A model generated the notes under the pieces. The model had not been told where the DNA came from and did no database searches. It saw only the letters and a list, made by a program, of their open reading frames with translations. A stretch of 64,000 nt of DNA from Suilimivivens sp009774465. Its GTDB lineage: Bacteria; Bacillota; Clostridia; Lachnospirales; Lachnospiraceae. The first letter of the stretch is position 1. Every line of letters starts with the position of its first letter. The translations under genes were made by a program, and so were the position numbers. The stretch spans positions 128,169-192,168 of the forward strand of contig CANDAE010000002.1 in NCBI GenBank assembly GCA_947382645.1, written 5' to 3'. Positions 24,235-31,863 of the stretch are shown piece after piece.

Positions 24235-25517
24235 ACCACGCTCTCCCTTAAATACTTTCCCGTTTCTTTTGTTATTTCATATTGCTGTGAACTTGTAATA
24301 ATATATCTGTCAACTTCAACTTTATCAACAGTAAAACCGATCTGCTCTGCATATTCGGCTAAAATCAAATCCGCTGCAAAAACAATTCCTCCATAAGCGG
24401 AATTTCCCACCACGATACAGCAAAAACCTTTCTCCTTCAAAACCCTGTAGCATTCCTCAATCACCCGAAACATGTCGTCATAATATAGCTGCAGCATCCT
24501 GGGAATTTTTTTATCCCAAAGCTCTTTTTCCTTAAGCTTTGTAAGCAGCTTTTCCAGGGTTGCGCTTTTTTGCTGTACTTCTTTACTTAAATCTCCATTT
24601 AAATGTGAATGCAGAGAATTCTTTCTTAAATTTTTCAGTTCTGAATATTCTGACACAAATTTTCCAAACCATAATTCCAATTTGTAAATTTCTGTATAAT
24701 CAAAACAATTGGCATATGGAGGTGAAAAAATAATTCCTTCAACGCTGTTTTCCTTTATGTATTCCTCCATATTCAAGCAGGAGTCATTGTACAAAACTGC
24801 GTTGCTTTCCTTTTGTTTTTTGGTCAAATCAGTATATATATTCTGATACTCTTCCAAAAGCATAGTTTCTGCATCTTCAACCGTAACGATTCTGGGCTTT
24901 ACATATTTTCTGATTTTTAATCCATTTCCTGCTTTTCTATAATTACAAAGCGGTTCCAGGCAGGCCAGCCAGCCTATTTTAAGAAGATTTCGAACCTGCC
25001 TGTCTGTAACCTTATCACTTTCAATCATTGCCCCTATGGACATATAATATTTTTCAATCTCATCATTAAATACTTTTTCACTGATGGATAATTTGGGTAA
25101 CGTATATTTTTCCTTACCATCCAATGCCTGCTGCAGCACACTTTCATAAGTATCCTTAAATAATTCTATTGTTTCTTTTGCATAATTGTCCAGCTTACAC
25201 TTTGATAAAAAGCAGGAAAAGGGATTTACCTCAAATCCGATACCTGAATATCCCATTCCTTCCGCCGCCAGCAGAGTGCTGCCACTCCCTGAAAAGGGAT
25301 CTAAAATGATTCCTTCTTTTCGCTGTGCATATTCCCTGATTAAATGCTCAACCAGTTCTACGGAAAATCCTTCTTTGTATCTGTACCATCTTTGAAATGG
25401 CTTATTTAAATCATCTGAATAATTCAGTAAACTGGTATAGGTTGCATTTGGACTTTCCGGATAAATAACTTTAAATCCACGTTCAAGCTCCAAATACCTG
25501 TCATAATATAAGTCCAT
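24213..25517 (-). CDS. DNA methyltransferase (N4-cytosine/N6-adenine class), second of the pair
   Basis: About 434 residues from ATG 25517, chosen for its GGCGGAGGATAC ribosome site; an upstream start at 25616 has none. Motif I is LDPFSGSGSTLLAAEGMGY, followed by GIGFEVNPFSCFLSKCK. Motif IV is IFSPPYANCFDYTEIYKLE. Same motif order as its neighbour, and clearly a distant paralogue of it. A C-terminal CCIVVGNSAYGGIVFAAD matches the motif-VIII/X area in the partner (YIIVIGNSTIRK). First gene of the pair in transcription order. No endonuclease, specificity subunit or helicase of a restriction system is adjacent. Confidence 0.85.
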   Translation of the reverse strand: MDLYYDRYLELERGFKVIYPESPNATYTSLLNYSDDLNKPFQRWYRYKEGFSVELVEHLIREYAQRKEGIILDPFSGSGSTLLAAEGMGYSGIGFEVNPFSCFLSKCKLDNYAKETIELFKDTYESVLQQALDGKEKYTLPKLSISEKVFNDEIEKYYMSIGAMIESDKVTDRQVRNLLKIGWLACLEPLCNYRKAGNGLKIRKYVKPRIVTVEDAETMLLEEYQNIYTDLTKKQKESNAVLYNDSCLNMEEYIKENSVEGIIFSPPYANCFDYTEIYKLELWFGKFVSEYSELKNLRKNSLHSHLNGDLSKEVQQKSATLEKLLTKLKEKELWDKKIPRMLQLYYDDMFRVIEECYRVLKEKGFCCIVVGNSAYGGIVFAADLILAEYAEQIGFTVDKVEVDRYIITSSQQYEITKETGKYLRESVVCLIKNK

Positions 25518-25620
25518 TTTGTATCCTCCGCCTGCCTTTTTCATTATATTCTGTAATCTGAATAATGGCAAGCAGTTTTCGAACGTTTGTTTTTGGTAGC
25601 AACTCTGCACGACCAAGTTG

Positions 25621-26295
25621 TTACACGATATATTCCATACAAATTCCTACAATAATTCCTTCCTTAACATAGAATGAAACCGCTATTCCCGTTTCGTTTG
25701 AAACAAAGGAGTCTTTCCTTAAAGTAATATCTTTAAGGAATTCTTCCATAAACGCATCACTTTCCTCCTGGGAAATAAAGGTCGTTCCTGAAAAAATGAA
25801 GTCATAATCCAGCTTTTGCGAACTTTTCCGTTCCATTCCTGTCATTATAGTCGCATTTCCTTCTGGTCCCTTTTCAAAACATTTCAAATCATATTGCTCT
25901 ACCATCATCTGCGTCATCTCATCTCCCACTCTGATTCCTGCCTGGAGGCCATATGTATCATTTGTCAAAAGAACAGCGCAGATGTAATTATTATCTGTTA
26001 CATAAGTAATTCCTTCACTTTCTGAATAGGTAAGAAACATATCCGTCGTCCCTGGAAAGGAGTCAAAATAAACATTTTCAATTGCGGGTGATTCCTCTTT
26101 CAGCGTTTTCCAATCCATGTTCCAATAGGGACATTTACCCAAAAGCACATGCTCGTCAATCAGTAAATCATTTAAGGAAAAAGAGGTTCCTTCCAAATTT
26201 AATTCTTCTGAACTACTTGTCCTATCAGCACATCCCGCAATTTCCATACAACATAGCAGAACGAAAAACAATATTTTAAGTGTGCAATTTTTCAT
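25621..26295 (-). CDS. Uncharacterised lipoprotein
   Basis: About 224 residues from ATG 26295; an earlier start at 26349 would place 18 polar residues before the signal peptide. The signal peptide KNCTLKILFFVLLCCMEIAG is followed by Cys in a lipobox, then ADRTSSSEELN. The mature part is acidic with no family recognised. It may bind a ligand or act as a cell-surface sensor protein. It lies 100 bp upstream of the methyltransferase pair on the same strand, but no functional link is evident. Confidence 0.65.
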   Translation of the reverse strand: MKNCTLKILFFVLLCCMEIAGCADRTSSSEELNLEGTSFSLNDLLIDEHVLLGKCPYWNMDWKTLKEESPAIENVYFDSFPGTTDMFLTYSESEGITYVTDNNYICAVLLTNDTYGLQAGIRVGDEMTQMMVEQYDLKCFEKGPEGNATIMTGMERKSSQKLDYDFIFSGTTFISQEESDAFMEEFLKDITLRKDSFVSNETGIAVSFYVKEGIIVGICMEYIV

Positions 26296-26314
26296 ACTTT
26301 TACCTTCAATTACA

Positions 26315-26446
26315 TTATTTACTATGACTTGCTGATTTTCTGTTGCCAAAATGTTGCTTACGTGTTATTAACTCACGTCTCTTATTAAATGCCGCTTCCT
26401 CAAATTTCTTTGTTTTTGCTTCTTCTTTCCACTTTCTTAACGTCAT
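26315..26446 (-). pseudogene. Short basic ORF, probable gene remnant
   Basis: 43 codons starting MTLRKWKEEAKTKKFEEAAF and ending in HSHSK-like basic residues; the frame is open for 13 more codons upstream, without a ribosome site. The strongly charged composition looks like the tail of a larger lost protein. It overlaps the region just upstream of the lipoprotein gene. No family recognised; may be chance. Confidence 0.25.
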
Positions 26447-26624
26447 AACATCATGCTTATATAGATCAATATTGATTTGCAGTCAATTTTAATTTCTGAC
26501 AATTAATAAATCCATGCAACAAGCCATATGAATTAGAACCTGTACCAAAAGAAGTAATCCATATCGGTCAATTTCTGTTCATCTAACTATATCAAAATTA
26601 TTTTATGTGCCATAATTATACTAT

Positions 26625-26939
26625 TTAACCCTTCAACCTTATGCCAATATCAGATGCGCTATATAATACTCTCATTACAATAACCCTCTCTTTCTCGACC
26701 ACATAGAAAACTGAATAATTATCTATCACCAACTGCCTTAACCCTATTGTACGTTCCTTCTCAGATTCCATAAGCCTTGCTTTTTTCGAAAATATGTTTA
26801 ACTCCTCAATAGCTTTCGCAATTCGGTTATATTTTCCTATTGCATTTTCTGGTGCTTGGAGTTGTATCGCAATATAATTATAGATTTCCTCCATATCCGC
26901 TAATGCCTTATCTGTGATCTGTACCTTATATTGCTTCAT
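26625..26939 (-). CDS. RelE/ParE-type toxin
   Basis: 104 residues beginning MKQYKVQITDKALADMEEIY, the standard first strand and helix of RelE/ParE toxins. LRQLVIDNYSVFYVVEKERV and VIVMRVLYSASD are the typical C-terminal beta strands. RelE types cleave mRNA in the ribosome and ParE types poison gyrase; the sequence does not decide between them, although the pairing with a RelB/DinJ-like antitoxin favours an RNase. It follows the antitoxin by 2 bp on the same strand. Confidence 0.85.
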   Translation of the reverse strand: MKQYKVQITDKALADMEEIYNYIAIQLQAPENAIGKYNRIAKAIEELNIFSKKARLMESEKERTIGLRQLVIDNYSVFYVVEKERVIVMRVLYSASDIGIRLKG

Positions 26940-26941
26940 GC

Positions 26942-27244
26942 TTAATGACTCTCCCTAAATTTCGTAAAGGCAGAAACAGCATCCTGAACCCTGCCAGCCT
27001 GTATATCATCATATCCCTCTTGCAATTTCTTGTGAATTTCCTCCACTGTCATTATATCTGCATTAAGAACTGAAGGAGCGTTCGGCAATGTTACAGCAAA
27101 AGGAATACCTCCTGTCAGTGAAATTTGATTAAGATACATATCTATTGCTGTAGACATCGGAATGCCTAATCGTGTAAGCACATCTTCAGCTCGTTGTTTT
27201 ACTATTGGATTTATTCTTAAGTTTAAGGTTGCTGTTTTTTCCAT
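26942..27244 (-). CDS. RelB/DinJ-type antitoxin
   Basis: 100 residues from ATG 27244 with GAAGGAGATGA upstream; a start at 27346 would run through the promoter. The N-terminal ribbon-helix-helix is clear: TATLNLRINPIVKQRAEDVL followed by LGIPMSTAIDMYLNQI. The C-terminal half binds the toxin. It precedes the toxin gene, the usual order for translational control. It probably represses its own promoter through the palindrome at 27270-27288. Confidence 0.9.
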   Translation of the reverse strand: MEKTATLNLRINPIVKQRAEDVLTRLGIPMSTAIDMYLNQISLTGGIPFAVTLPNAPSVLNADIMTVEEIHKKLQEGYDDIQAGRVQDAVSAFTKFRESH

Positions 27245-27266
27245 ATCAATCATCTCCTTCGGTTGA

Positions 27267-27295
27267 ATTGTAACGCATTTGTCGTTACTCGTCAA
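27267..27295 (-). promoter_or_regulatory. Promoter and operator of the RelB/RelE pair
   Basis: On the minus strand TTGACG (27290-27295), a 17-bp spacer and TACAAT (27267-27272). A perfect palindrome GTAACG-N7-CGTTAC (27270-27288) covers the spacer and part of the -10 box, the right place for autorepression by the ribbon-helix-helix antitoxin. Confidence 0.75.
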
Positions 27296-27744
27296 TGCAA
27301 ATATTAAAATCAATCCGCTTTTTCTTGCCATATTTATTTTATCCAAATCATGATAATATAAATATGGCAGAATGTCTCATAGACCACCTGCCATATAAAA
27401 TAATCTGTGTATAAATTTTCATCACTCGAACTCCCTATAGCTATAACATAATTGTTAAATTTTTCATGGCTATAATATCCATATTTTACGCCTTATTTAC
27501 AGTTTCAGAATAAACAGGTATCATACGGGTATCACAGATTTTCTCCTTGACTGCCATATCTGCATGTTGCTAGCACCATGTAATTATTACATTAACAAGG
27601 GAGCAAAATATAATCGCTCCGTTACGCAACATATCCCCTATTTTAATGATAATGGTACAAGATACCGCAATCATCATCTTTACTGCTAAATCCCCTAAAG
27701 CGTAACAATACTTTTTTCCACCTTCCCTACAAGTAGGAATTTTT
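27296..27744. other. AT-rich gap with one terminator-like hairpin
   Basis: An inverted repeat ATATGGCAG (27362-27370) / CTGCCATAT (27388-27396) could terminate a transcript. A 23-codon ORF on the minus strand (27486-27557) was seen but has no family and no ribosome site. Nothing else could be supported. Confidence 0.45.
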
Positions 27745-28158
27745 CTATTTCATTTTTTCTTGACACTCACTACATTCTCTATCGTGAATGGAAATAATAC
27801 CATTACATTTAAGACAAGTATATTTTTCTTTCTGTTGTTCCATGAAGCAATCCAAACCATATTTTTGAACAAAACAACTATTTTCTATTAGGCTTGCTTT
27901 ATACCGTTTGTTATAGCTTTTTTCAAGACTTTTAATCAACTTGCATGGATGTTCAGAACATTCAAAACAATAGGTTAGGGCTTTTTCTTTGATACAGTCT
28001 TTGATTTTACATTTGCGGCAATGTTCGGGCTTTCCTTTATCACTGTTCAAACAGCCAGCGCAAGGTTTTCTGTTGTAGCAATGCTTATAGCAAACTTTAC
28101 AATTCATACCGCACGGAGCAAACATACTTATATCAATATTTTCTTTTGGCATTTTCAT
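27745..28158 (-). CDS. Cys-rich DUF3795-family protein
   Basis: About 137 residues from ATG 28158 (AAAGGGGCTGGAAC upstream). Many cysteines in pairs: FAPCGMNCKVCYKHCYNRKP, CAGC, HCRKCKIKDCIKEK, YCFECSEHPCKL, and a C-terminal zinc-ribbon-like CLKCNGIISIHDRECSEC. The first part is the DUF3795 pattern, thought to bind zinc or another metal. Function unknown. It stands alone in an accessory region between the antitoxin gene and a relic ORF. Confidence 0.75.
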   Translation of the reverse strand: MKMPKENIDISMFAPCGMNCKVCYKHCYNRKPCAGCLNSDKGKPEHCRKCKIKDCIKEKALTYCFECSEHPCKLIKSLEKSYNKRYKASLIENSCFVQKYGLDCFMEQQKEKYTCLKCNGIISIHDRECSECQEKMK

Positions 28159-28301
28159 AAGTTCCAGCCCCTTTCTTTCAACCCATATTTGGCCATTTGA
28201 ATATACCACTTTTATTCCTTATTTACCACAAAAAATACAGGGCATAGCAACCGCCACGCCCCACATTTCTTATCGCTCCAACGACTTCTCAATAATAAAA
28301 G

Positions 28302-28367
28302 CTACATCTCTGCTAACAGCCTCAGCTTTTCAAAACCCTGACATCCAATGCTCACTTTCCTTGGCAT
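28302..28367 (-). pseudogene. Relic resembling the N-terminus of an AAA-ATPase-like family protein
   Basis: A 21-codon ORF begins MPRKVSIGCQGFEKLR and then stops. This resembles the first residues of the AAA-ATPase-like/PD-(D/E)XK family that is common in gut Clostridia, whose members begin with an IGxQDFEKIR-type stretch followed by a Tyr-Val-Asp-Lys-Thr motif; that part is missing here. A second open fragment in another frame, ending in IIEKSLER, follows. It looks like what is left after a deletion; the identification is tentative. Confidence 0.35.
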
Positions 28368-28461
28368 ATCTGCCTGCTTTCCGGCAATCCTTTAACAGAC
28401 TCTATTTGTATCGCTTACTGCATTGTATCCTCCCCCCTTCTTTATTTTGCAGATACCAACA

Positions 28462-28920
28462 TTATTTTGGAAGCAGCTTTGCTTCTTCTAATACTCCTAC
28501 TTTTTCAAATAAGCGAGACGTATCAATGATTGGAACCAGATTATGATCTGATACAATTACGTTCTGCATATACCGTTGACTTGCGTTATTAAATATTGAC
28601 GGAATATCATAAATATTTTCAGACGATACATTAATAACATAATCCACATTTTCCACAGAAAACGCCAGCATATTTTCATCAATAGTAAGAATAATGACCA
28701 TTTTACTCATGGGGGCCGGTTCTATATTAAACAATTTATATATATCAAATACAGATATACACCCATAACGACATTTCATAATCCCGCATATATAAGCAGA
28801 TTGCTTATCAGGAACATTTGTTATCTCCGTGTTTGGAACTACTTCTTTCACGTCATTTATTTTTATTCCATAATGCTCTCTGCCAATTTTTATAATCATA
28901 AATCGTTCTTCTTGTTCCAA
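28462..28920 (-). CDS. Stand-alone CheW-domain protein
   Basis: 152 residues from a TTG start with AAGGAGG 9 bases upstream. Almost the whole length is a CheW domain: FMIIKIGREHYGIKINDVKE, then TNVPDKQSAYICGIMKCRYG for the usual GIINLRG segment, and a C-terminal NLVPIIDTSRLF. CheW couples chemoreceptors to CheA. No chemotaxis or flagellar gene is present in the window, so it may serve a distant cluster or a different signalling role. The cytidylate-kinase-like gene lies 46 bp upstream on the same strand. Confidence 0.85.
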   Translation of the reverse strand: MEQEERFMIIKIGREHYGIKINDVKEVVPNTEITNVPDKQSAYICGIMKCRYGCISVFDIYKLFNIEPAPMSKMVIILTIDENMLAFSVENVDYVINVSSENIYDIPSIFNNASQRYMQNVIVSDHNLVPIIDTSRLFEKVGVLEEAKLLPK

Positions 28921-28965
28921 AATAGTAATGCCTCCTTACAAAACTCTAATTTCACCACATCCTAT

Positions 28966-29574
28966 TTAATTCAATCTATTGAAAATATTTATAATGGAAT
29001 TTACACAAAGTTCCTCCCCCAATGCGCCACTATTAAGGCATAGGTCATAGTTCTGCGGTATGCCCCACGGGCGGTCTGTATAGTGCGAATAGTAGATTTT
29101 CCTCCGGGTATCTTTATCTGTAATCCGCTTTTGGATGGGCTTTTCACTATCTCCGTATCGTTCAAGAACACGTTTCGCCCGATCCTCCATATCCGAATAG
29201 ATGAAAATGTGCAGGCAGTCGCTATTGTCCCGAAGGATATAGTCGCTGCACCGTCCAACAATTACGCAGCTTTCCTTTTCAGCAAGGCTCTTGATAATTT
29301 TTGTCTGTGTAAAGTAAATTGTATCAGCAGGGGAAGGCTCCGTGCGCCCATGCAGAGAACGGTTCATAACAAGATTAAATAAAAGACTGTTTTTTGCGGT
29401 AGAATATTCTGCGGCTTCTTCAATAAATTCTTTTGAAAATCCGGTTTCCTCTGCAATTTTCTCTAATAGCTCCTGATCGTAAAAGCCGATACCCAGTGTC
29501 TCAGCAACAATCTTTCCAATACTGTGCCCTCCGCTTCCAAACTCCCGGCTAATCGTGACAACTCTTTTTTTCAT
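28966..29574 (-). CDS. Cytidylate kinase-like family protein
   Basis: 202 residues with AAAAGGAGGAAC upstream. The P-loop region RVVTISREFGSGGHSIGKIV matches the cytidylate-kinase-like family (GSGGHSIG replaces the classic GxxGxGK[ST]), and ESCVIVGRCSDYIL and YYSHYTDRPWG are typical of the group. True CMP kinases are larger and have a CMP-binding insert. These shorter relatives are often found near MATE or MarR genes; their substrate is unknown. It follows the MATE gene by 32 bp, so it is in the same MarR-controlled unit. Confidence 0.85.
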   Translation of the reverse strand: MKKRVVTISREFGSGGHSIGKIVAETLGIGFYDQELLEKIAEETGFSKEFIEEAAEYSTAKNSLLFNLVMNRSLHGRTEPSPADTIYFTQTKIIKSLAEKESCVIVGRCSDYILRDNSDCLHIFIYSDMEDRAKRVLERYGDSEKPIQKRITDKDTRRKIYYSHYTDRPWGIPQNYDLCLNSGALGEELCVNSIINIFNRLN

Positions 29575-29606
29575 GGTACTGTTCCTCCTTTTTTTTCCGT
29601 GTGTTT

Positions 29607-30989
29607 CTAGGATGCTTTTATGTTTAGCCGCCCCATCTTCTTAACCTCTTTAATACAAAGAATCATACAGAGGACAAACGCCAGCACATCTGCTGTCGGC
29701 CCCGCCATAAGAATACCTGTCAGCCCCCAAATCCTCGATAAGATCAGCATTGCGGGGATATAGAACAACAACTGCTTTGAAAGGGAAGCAATCGCCGCTT
29801 TGACCGGCTGACCGATTGCCTGAAACAGTACACCTGTACACATCTGTACTCCATTTAAAAATGTCAGCAGAAGATAAATTCGGAAGCACTGTACAGCGAA
29901 TTCTTCATACAGACTGGATTCTGTACCAAAAATCCGGATAAGCTGCAACGGGAAACACTGGAAGATCACCCATGCCACACATGTGATAATTGTACAGACA
30001 CCTGCACTCAATAAAAATGTCTTTTTTACCCGGTCATATTTCTGTGCGCCATAATTAAAACCTATGATCGGCTGGCTGCCGCTTGCTACCCCGATACCTA
30101 CGGAAAACGCAATCATACTCACCTTCATGCACAGACCGAACGTAGTCAGCGGAATGTCCGGGCCATAGGCCGAAAGCGCACCATATTTAGTCAGCAGGTT
30201 GTTGGATACAAAAGCCACTACCGTTGATGTCAGGTTATTAAAACAGCTTGCAAATCCAAGACTTGCCATCCTGCAAGCGACAGACCAGTTCATAACCAGA
30301 GATGCCTTTCCAAACTGAATCGTTTTGAACTTAAACAGATAGGCAACATTACAAAGCAGGCCCACAAGCTGCGAAAGTATCGTAGCCACAGCAGCGCCCT
30401 CAACACCCCAATGGAATACAAAAATAAAAATCGGATCAAGAATTGTATTAAGGATAGCACCTATCATCATAGCGAACATGGCATAACGAGGGCTTCCATC
30501 GGTACGGATTGCGGAATTGATGACCGTTGCAACAATCGCAAAAGGAAATCCAACCACAATAATACGTCCATATCCAACTGCATATGGCATCAGGCTGTTC
30601 GTTGCTCCAAAGATACGGCACAGAGGACTTAAAAAGATAAAGGCGAACACCGCATAAAGTATACTGATAATGCCGGAAGCGATCACAGCAGTTCCCACGC
30701 CCTTTGCCGCCTTATCTGCATTGCCCTGCCCTAAATTCAGACTGAAAAATGCCGCAAGGCCATCGCCAAATAAGGTTGCGACAGCAATCGCTATCGTGGC
30801 AATCGGAGCGATAATATTTGTTGCACCATTTCCAAGAAATCCTACGCCCTGACCAATAAAAATTTGATCCACCATGTTGTAGAGTGAATTGATGATAAGA
30901 GAAATAATGCTCGGTATCGCATAGCTTGCAAGCAGTCTGCCAATCCGCTCATATCCAAGTGGATTCTCTGTTGTCTGTGTAGTGTTCAT
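29607..30989 (-). CDS. MATE-family efflux transporter
   Basis: 460 residues with AAAGGAGGAGCA upstream. Twelve helices are expected. Typical stretches are MVDQIFIGQGVGFLGNGATN in TM1-2, FSVGIGVASGSQPIIGFNYG in the second half and NSAIRTDGSPRYAM in between. MATE proteins export drugs or cationic toxins using sodium or proton gradients. It is preceded by a MarR gene and flanked by palindromic operators, so expression is probably induced by a drug-like ligand. Confidence 0.9.
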   Translation of the reverse strand: MNTTQTTENPLGYERIGRLLASYAIPSIISLIINSLYNMVDQIFIGQGVGFLGNGATNIIAPIATIAIAVATLFGDGLAAFFSLNLGQGNADKAAKGVGTAVIASGIISILYAVFAFIFLSPLCRIFGATNSLMPYAVGYGRIIVVGFPFAIVATVINSAIRTDGSPRYAMFAMMIGAILNTILDPIFIFVFHWGVEGAAVATILSQLVGLLCNVAYLFKFKTIQFGKASLVMNWSVACRMASLGFASCFNNLTSTVVAFVSNNLLTKYGALSAYGPDIPLTTFGLCMKVSMIAFSVGIGVASGSQPIIGFNYGAQKYDRVKKTFLLSAGVCTIITCVAWVIFQCFPLQLIRIFGTESSLYEEFAVQCFRIYLLLTFLNGVQMCTGVLFQAIGQPVKAAIASLSKQLLFYIPAMLILSRIWGLTGILMAGPTADVLAFVLCMILCIKEVKKMGRLNIKAS

Positions 30990-31009
30990 AATAAATGCTC
31001 CTCCTTTAA

Positions 31010-31021
31010 TTAGAATTCTAA
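31010..31021. promoter_or_regulatory. MarR operator copy 1 (TTAGAATTCTAA)
   Basis: Perfect 12-bp palindrome about 20 bp upstream of the MATE start codon. The same 12 bases occur at 31109-31120 and 31587-31598, all flanking the MarR and MATE genes. A degenerate half-matching site lies at about 31039-31050. Confidence 0.75.
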
Positions 31022-31037
31022 GTATTAGATTAAAAAA

Positions 31038-31085
31038 TTAGATTCTGATTATTACCGGTACATTCCTTGCAGTTGGAAATCTCAT
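31038..31085 (-). CDS. Possible 15-residue leader peptide upstream of the MATE gene
   Basis: A 15-codon ORF (MRFPTARNVPVIIRI, then TAA) lies between the MarR and MATE genes with a very strong ribosome site, AAAGGAGGG, 7 bases upstream of its ATG. It ends about 50 bp before the MATE start. Its position and strong start suggest a translated leader that could control MATE expression by ribosome stalling, but no conserved stall motif is recognised. Confidence 0.4.
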   Translation of the reverse strand: MRFPTARNVPVIIRI

Positions 31086-31108
31086 TGATAACCCTCCTTT
31101 CCTTGTAT

Positions 31109-31120
31109 TTAGAATTCTAA
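31109..31120. promoter_or_regulatory. MarR operator copy 2 (TTAGAATTCTAA)
   Basis: Perfect palindrome between the MarR stop codon (31141) and the leader peptide. A further TTAG-like half-site follows (CTAATAGAG). Confidence 0.75.
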
Positions 31121-31140
31121 CTAATAGAGTAAAAGAATAC

Positions 31141-31566
31141 TTATTTCGTATTCTCCGTCATTTGCATAATAACTTTTTCAAAAATTTTTAAATCGTCCTC
31201 GGAAATCCCAACAAAAATACTGTGCATATACTCCCCAATGCGTTTGGTTATATCATCCTGTATCGCAAGCGTCTGTTCAGTCAGAACAAGTTTTTTATAC
31301 CGCCCATCACTCTCCAAGCTTTCACGCCGCAAATATCCGTTACGTTCCAGATTGCTGATAAGGCTCGTAACAGAGGAGCCTTTGATCTCCAAAAATTCCT
31401 CTAAGTCCTTCGGAAAAATATCTCTTTTTTCCGATTCAACAATAATATAATGTAAAATGAGCGCCTGAACACTGGTGATTGGCGTATCAGTGAAAAAACT
31501 CGCAAAGTATCTCCGTATCCTCCGATTTAGCTTATCATATTTTTCCATCAGCTTTTGTTCGTCCAT
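31141..31566 (-). CDS. MarR-family transcriptional regulator of the MATE unit
   Basis: 141 residues with ATAAGGGGTAATC upstream. The winged helix is visible: FPKDLEEFLEIKGSSVTSLI for the helix-turn-helix, then LERNGYLRRESLESDGRYKK for the wing with the conserved D-x-R. Long N- and C-terminal helices mediate dimerisation. It is followed by the MATE and kinase-like genes. The TTAGAATTCTAA palindromes on both sides of it fit autoregulation and control of the pump. Confidence 0.9.
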   Translation of the reverse strand: MDEQKLMEKYDKLNRRIRRYFASFFTDTPITSVQALILHYIIVESEKRDIFPKDLEEFLEIKGSSVTSLISNLERNGYLRRESLESDGRYKKLVLTEQTLAIQDDITKRIGEYMHSIFVGISEDDLKIFEKVIMQMTENTK

Positions 31567-31586
31567 GATTACCCCTTATCATATAA

Positions 31587-31598
31587 TTAGAATTCTAA
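31587..31598. promoter_or_regulatory. MarR operator copy 3 (TTAGAATTCTAA)
   Basis: Perfect palindrome 20 bp upstream of the MarR start codon, the expected site for autorepression. Confidence 0.8.
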
Positions 31599-31785
31599 AT
31601 AAGTAAAGTTATAATACACCCAGCGACTTTAAAAGTCAATGGTTAAAATGTCAGTTCACAATTTTTTCAGATTTAACACAATATATCATCCTTTTGTAAG
31701 CACAAACCAGATTAATGACGACGACGAGAAGTATCAGAGATCAACCTTTGCGCTGAATACCTTGAACAACCTATCTTCGAGCAAG

Positions 31786-31813
31786 AAAAAACAGCCCTCC
31801 AAATTGGAAGGCT
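31786..31813 (-). terminator. Terminator of the polysaccharide deacetylase gene
   Basis: Minus strand AGCCTTCC (31813-31806) pairs with GGAGGGCT (31800-31793, one G-U), followed by a U tract (GTTTTTTC). It lies 50 bp after the stop codon. Confidence 0.7.
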
Positions 31814-31863
31814 CATGCTCTATGAAATGCTGTTCCTTTTGACAACCCACCATCATGTTCTTT

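Noticed and set aside
27486..27557. 23-codon minus-strand ORF starting MAVKEKICDTR
   Set aside because: No ribosome site, no recognised family and AT-rich flanks; it may be a remnant but cannot be supported.
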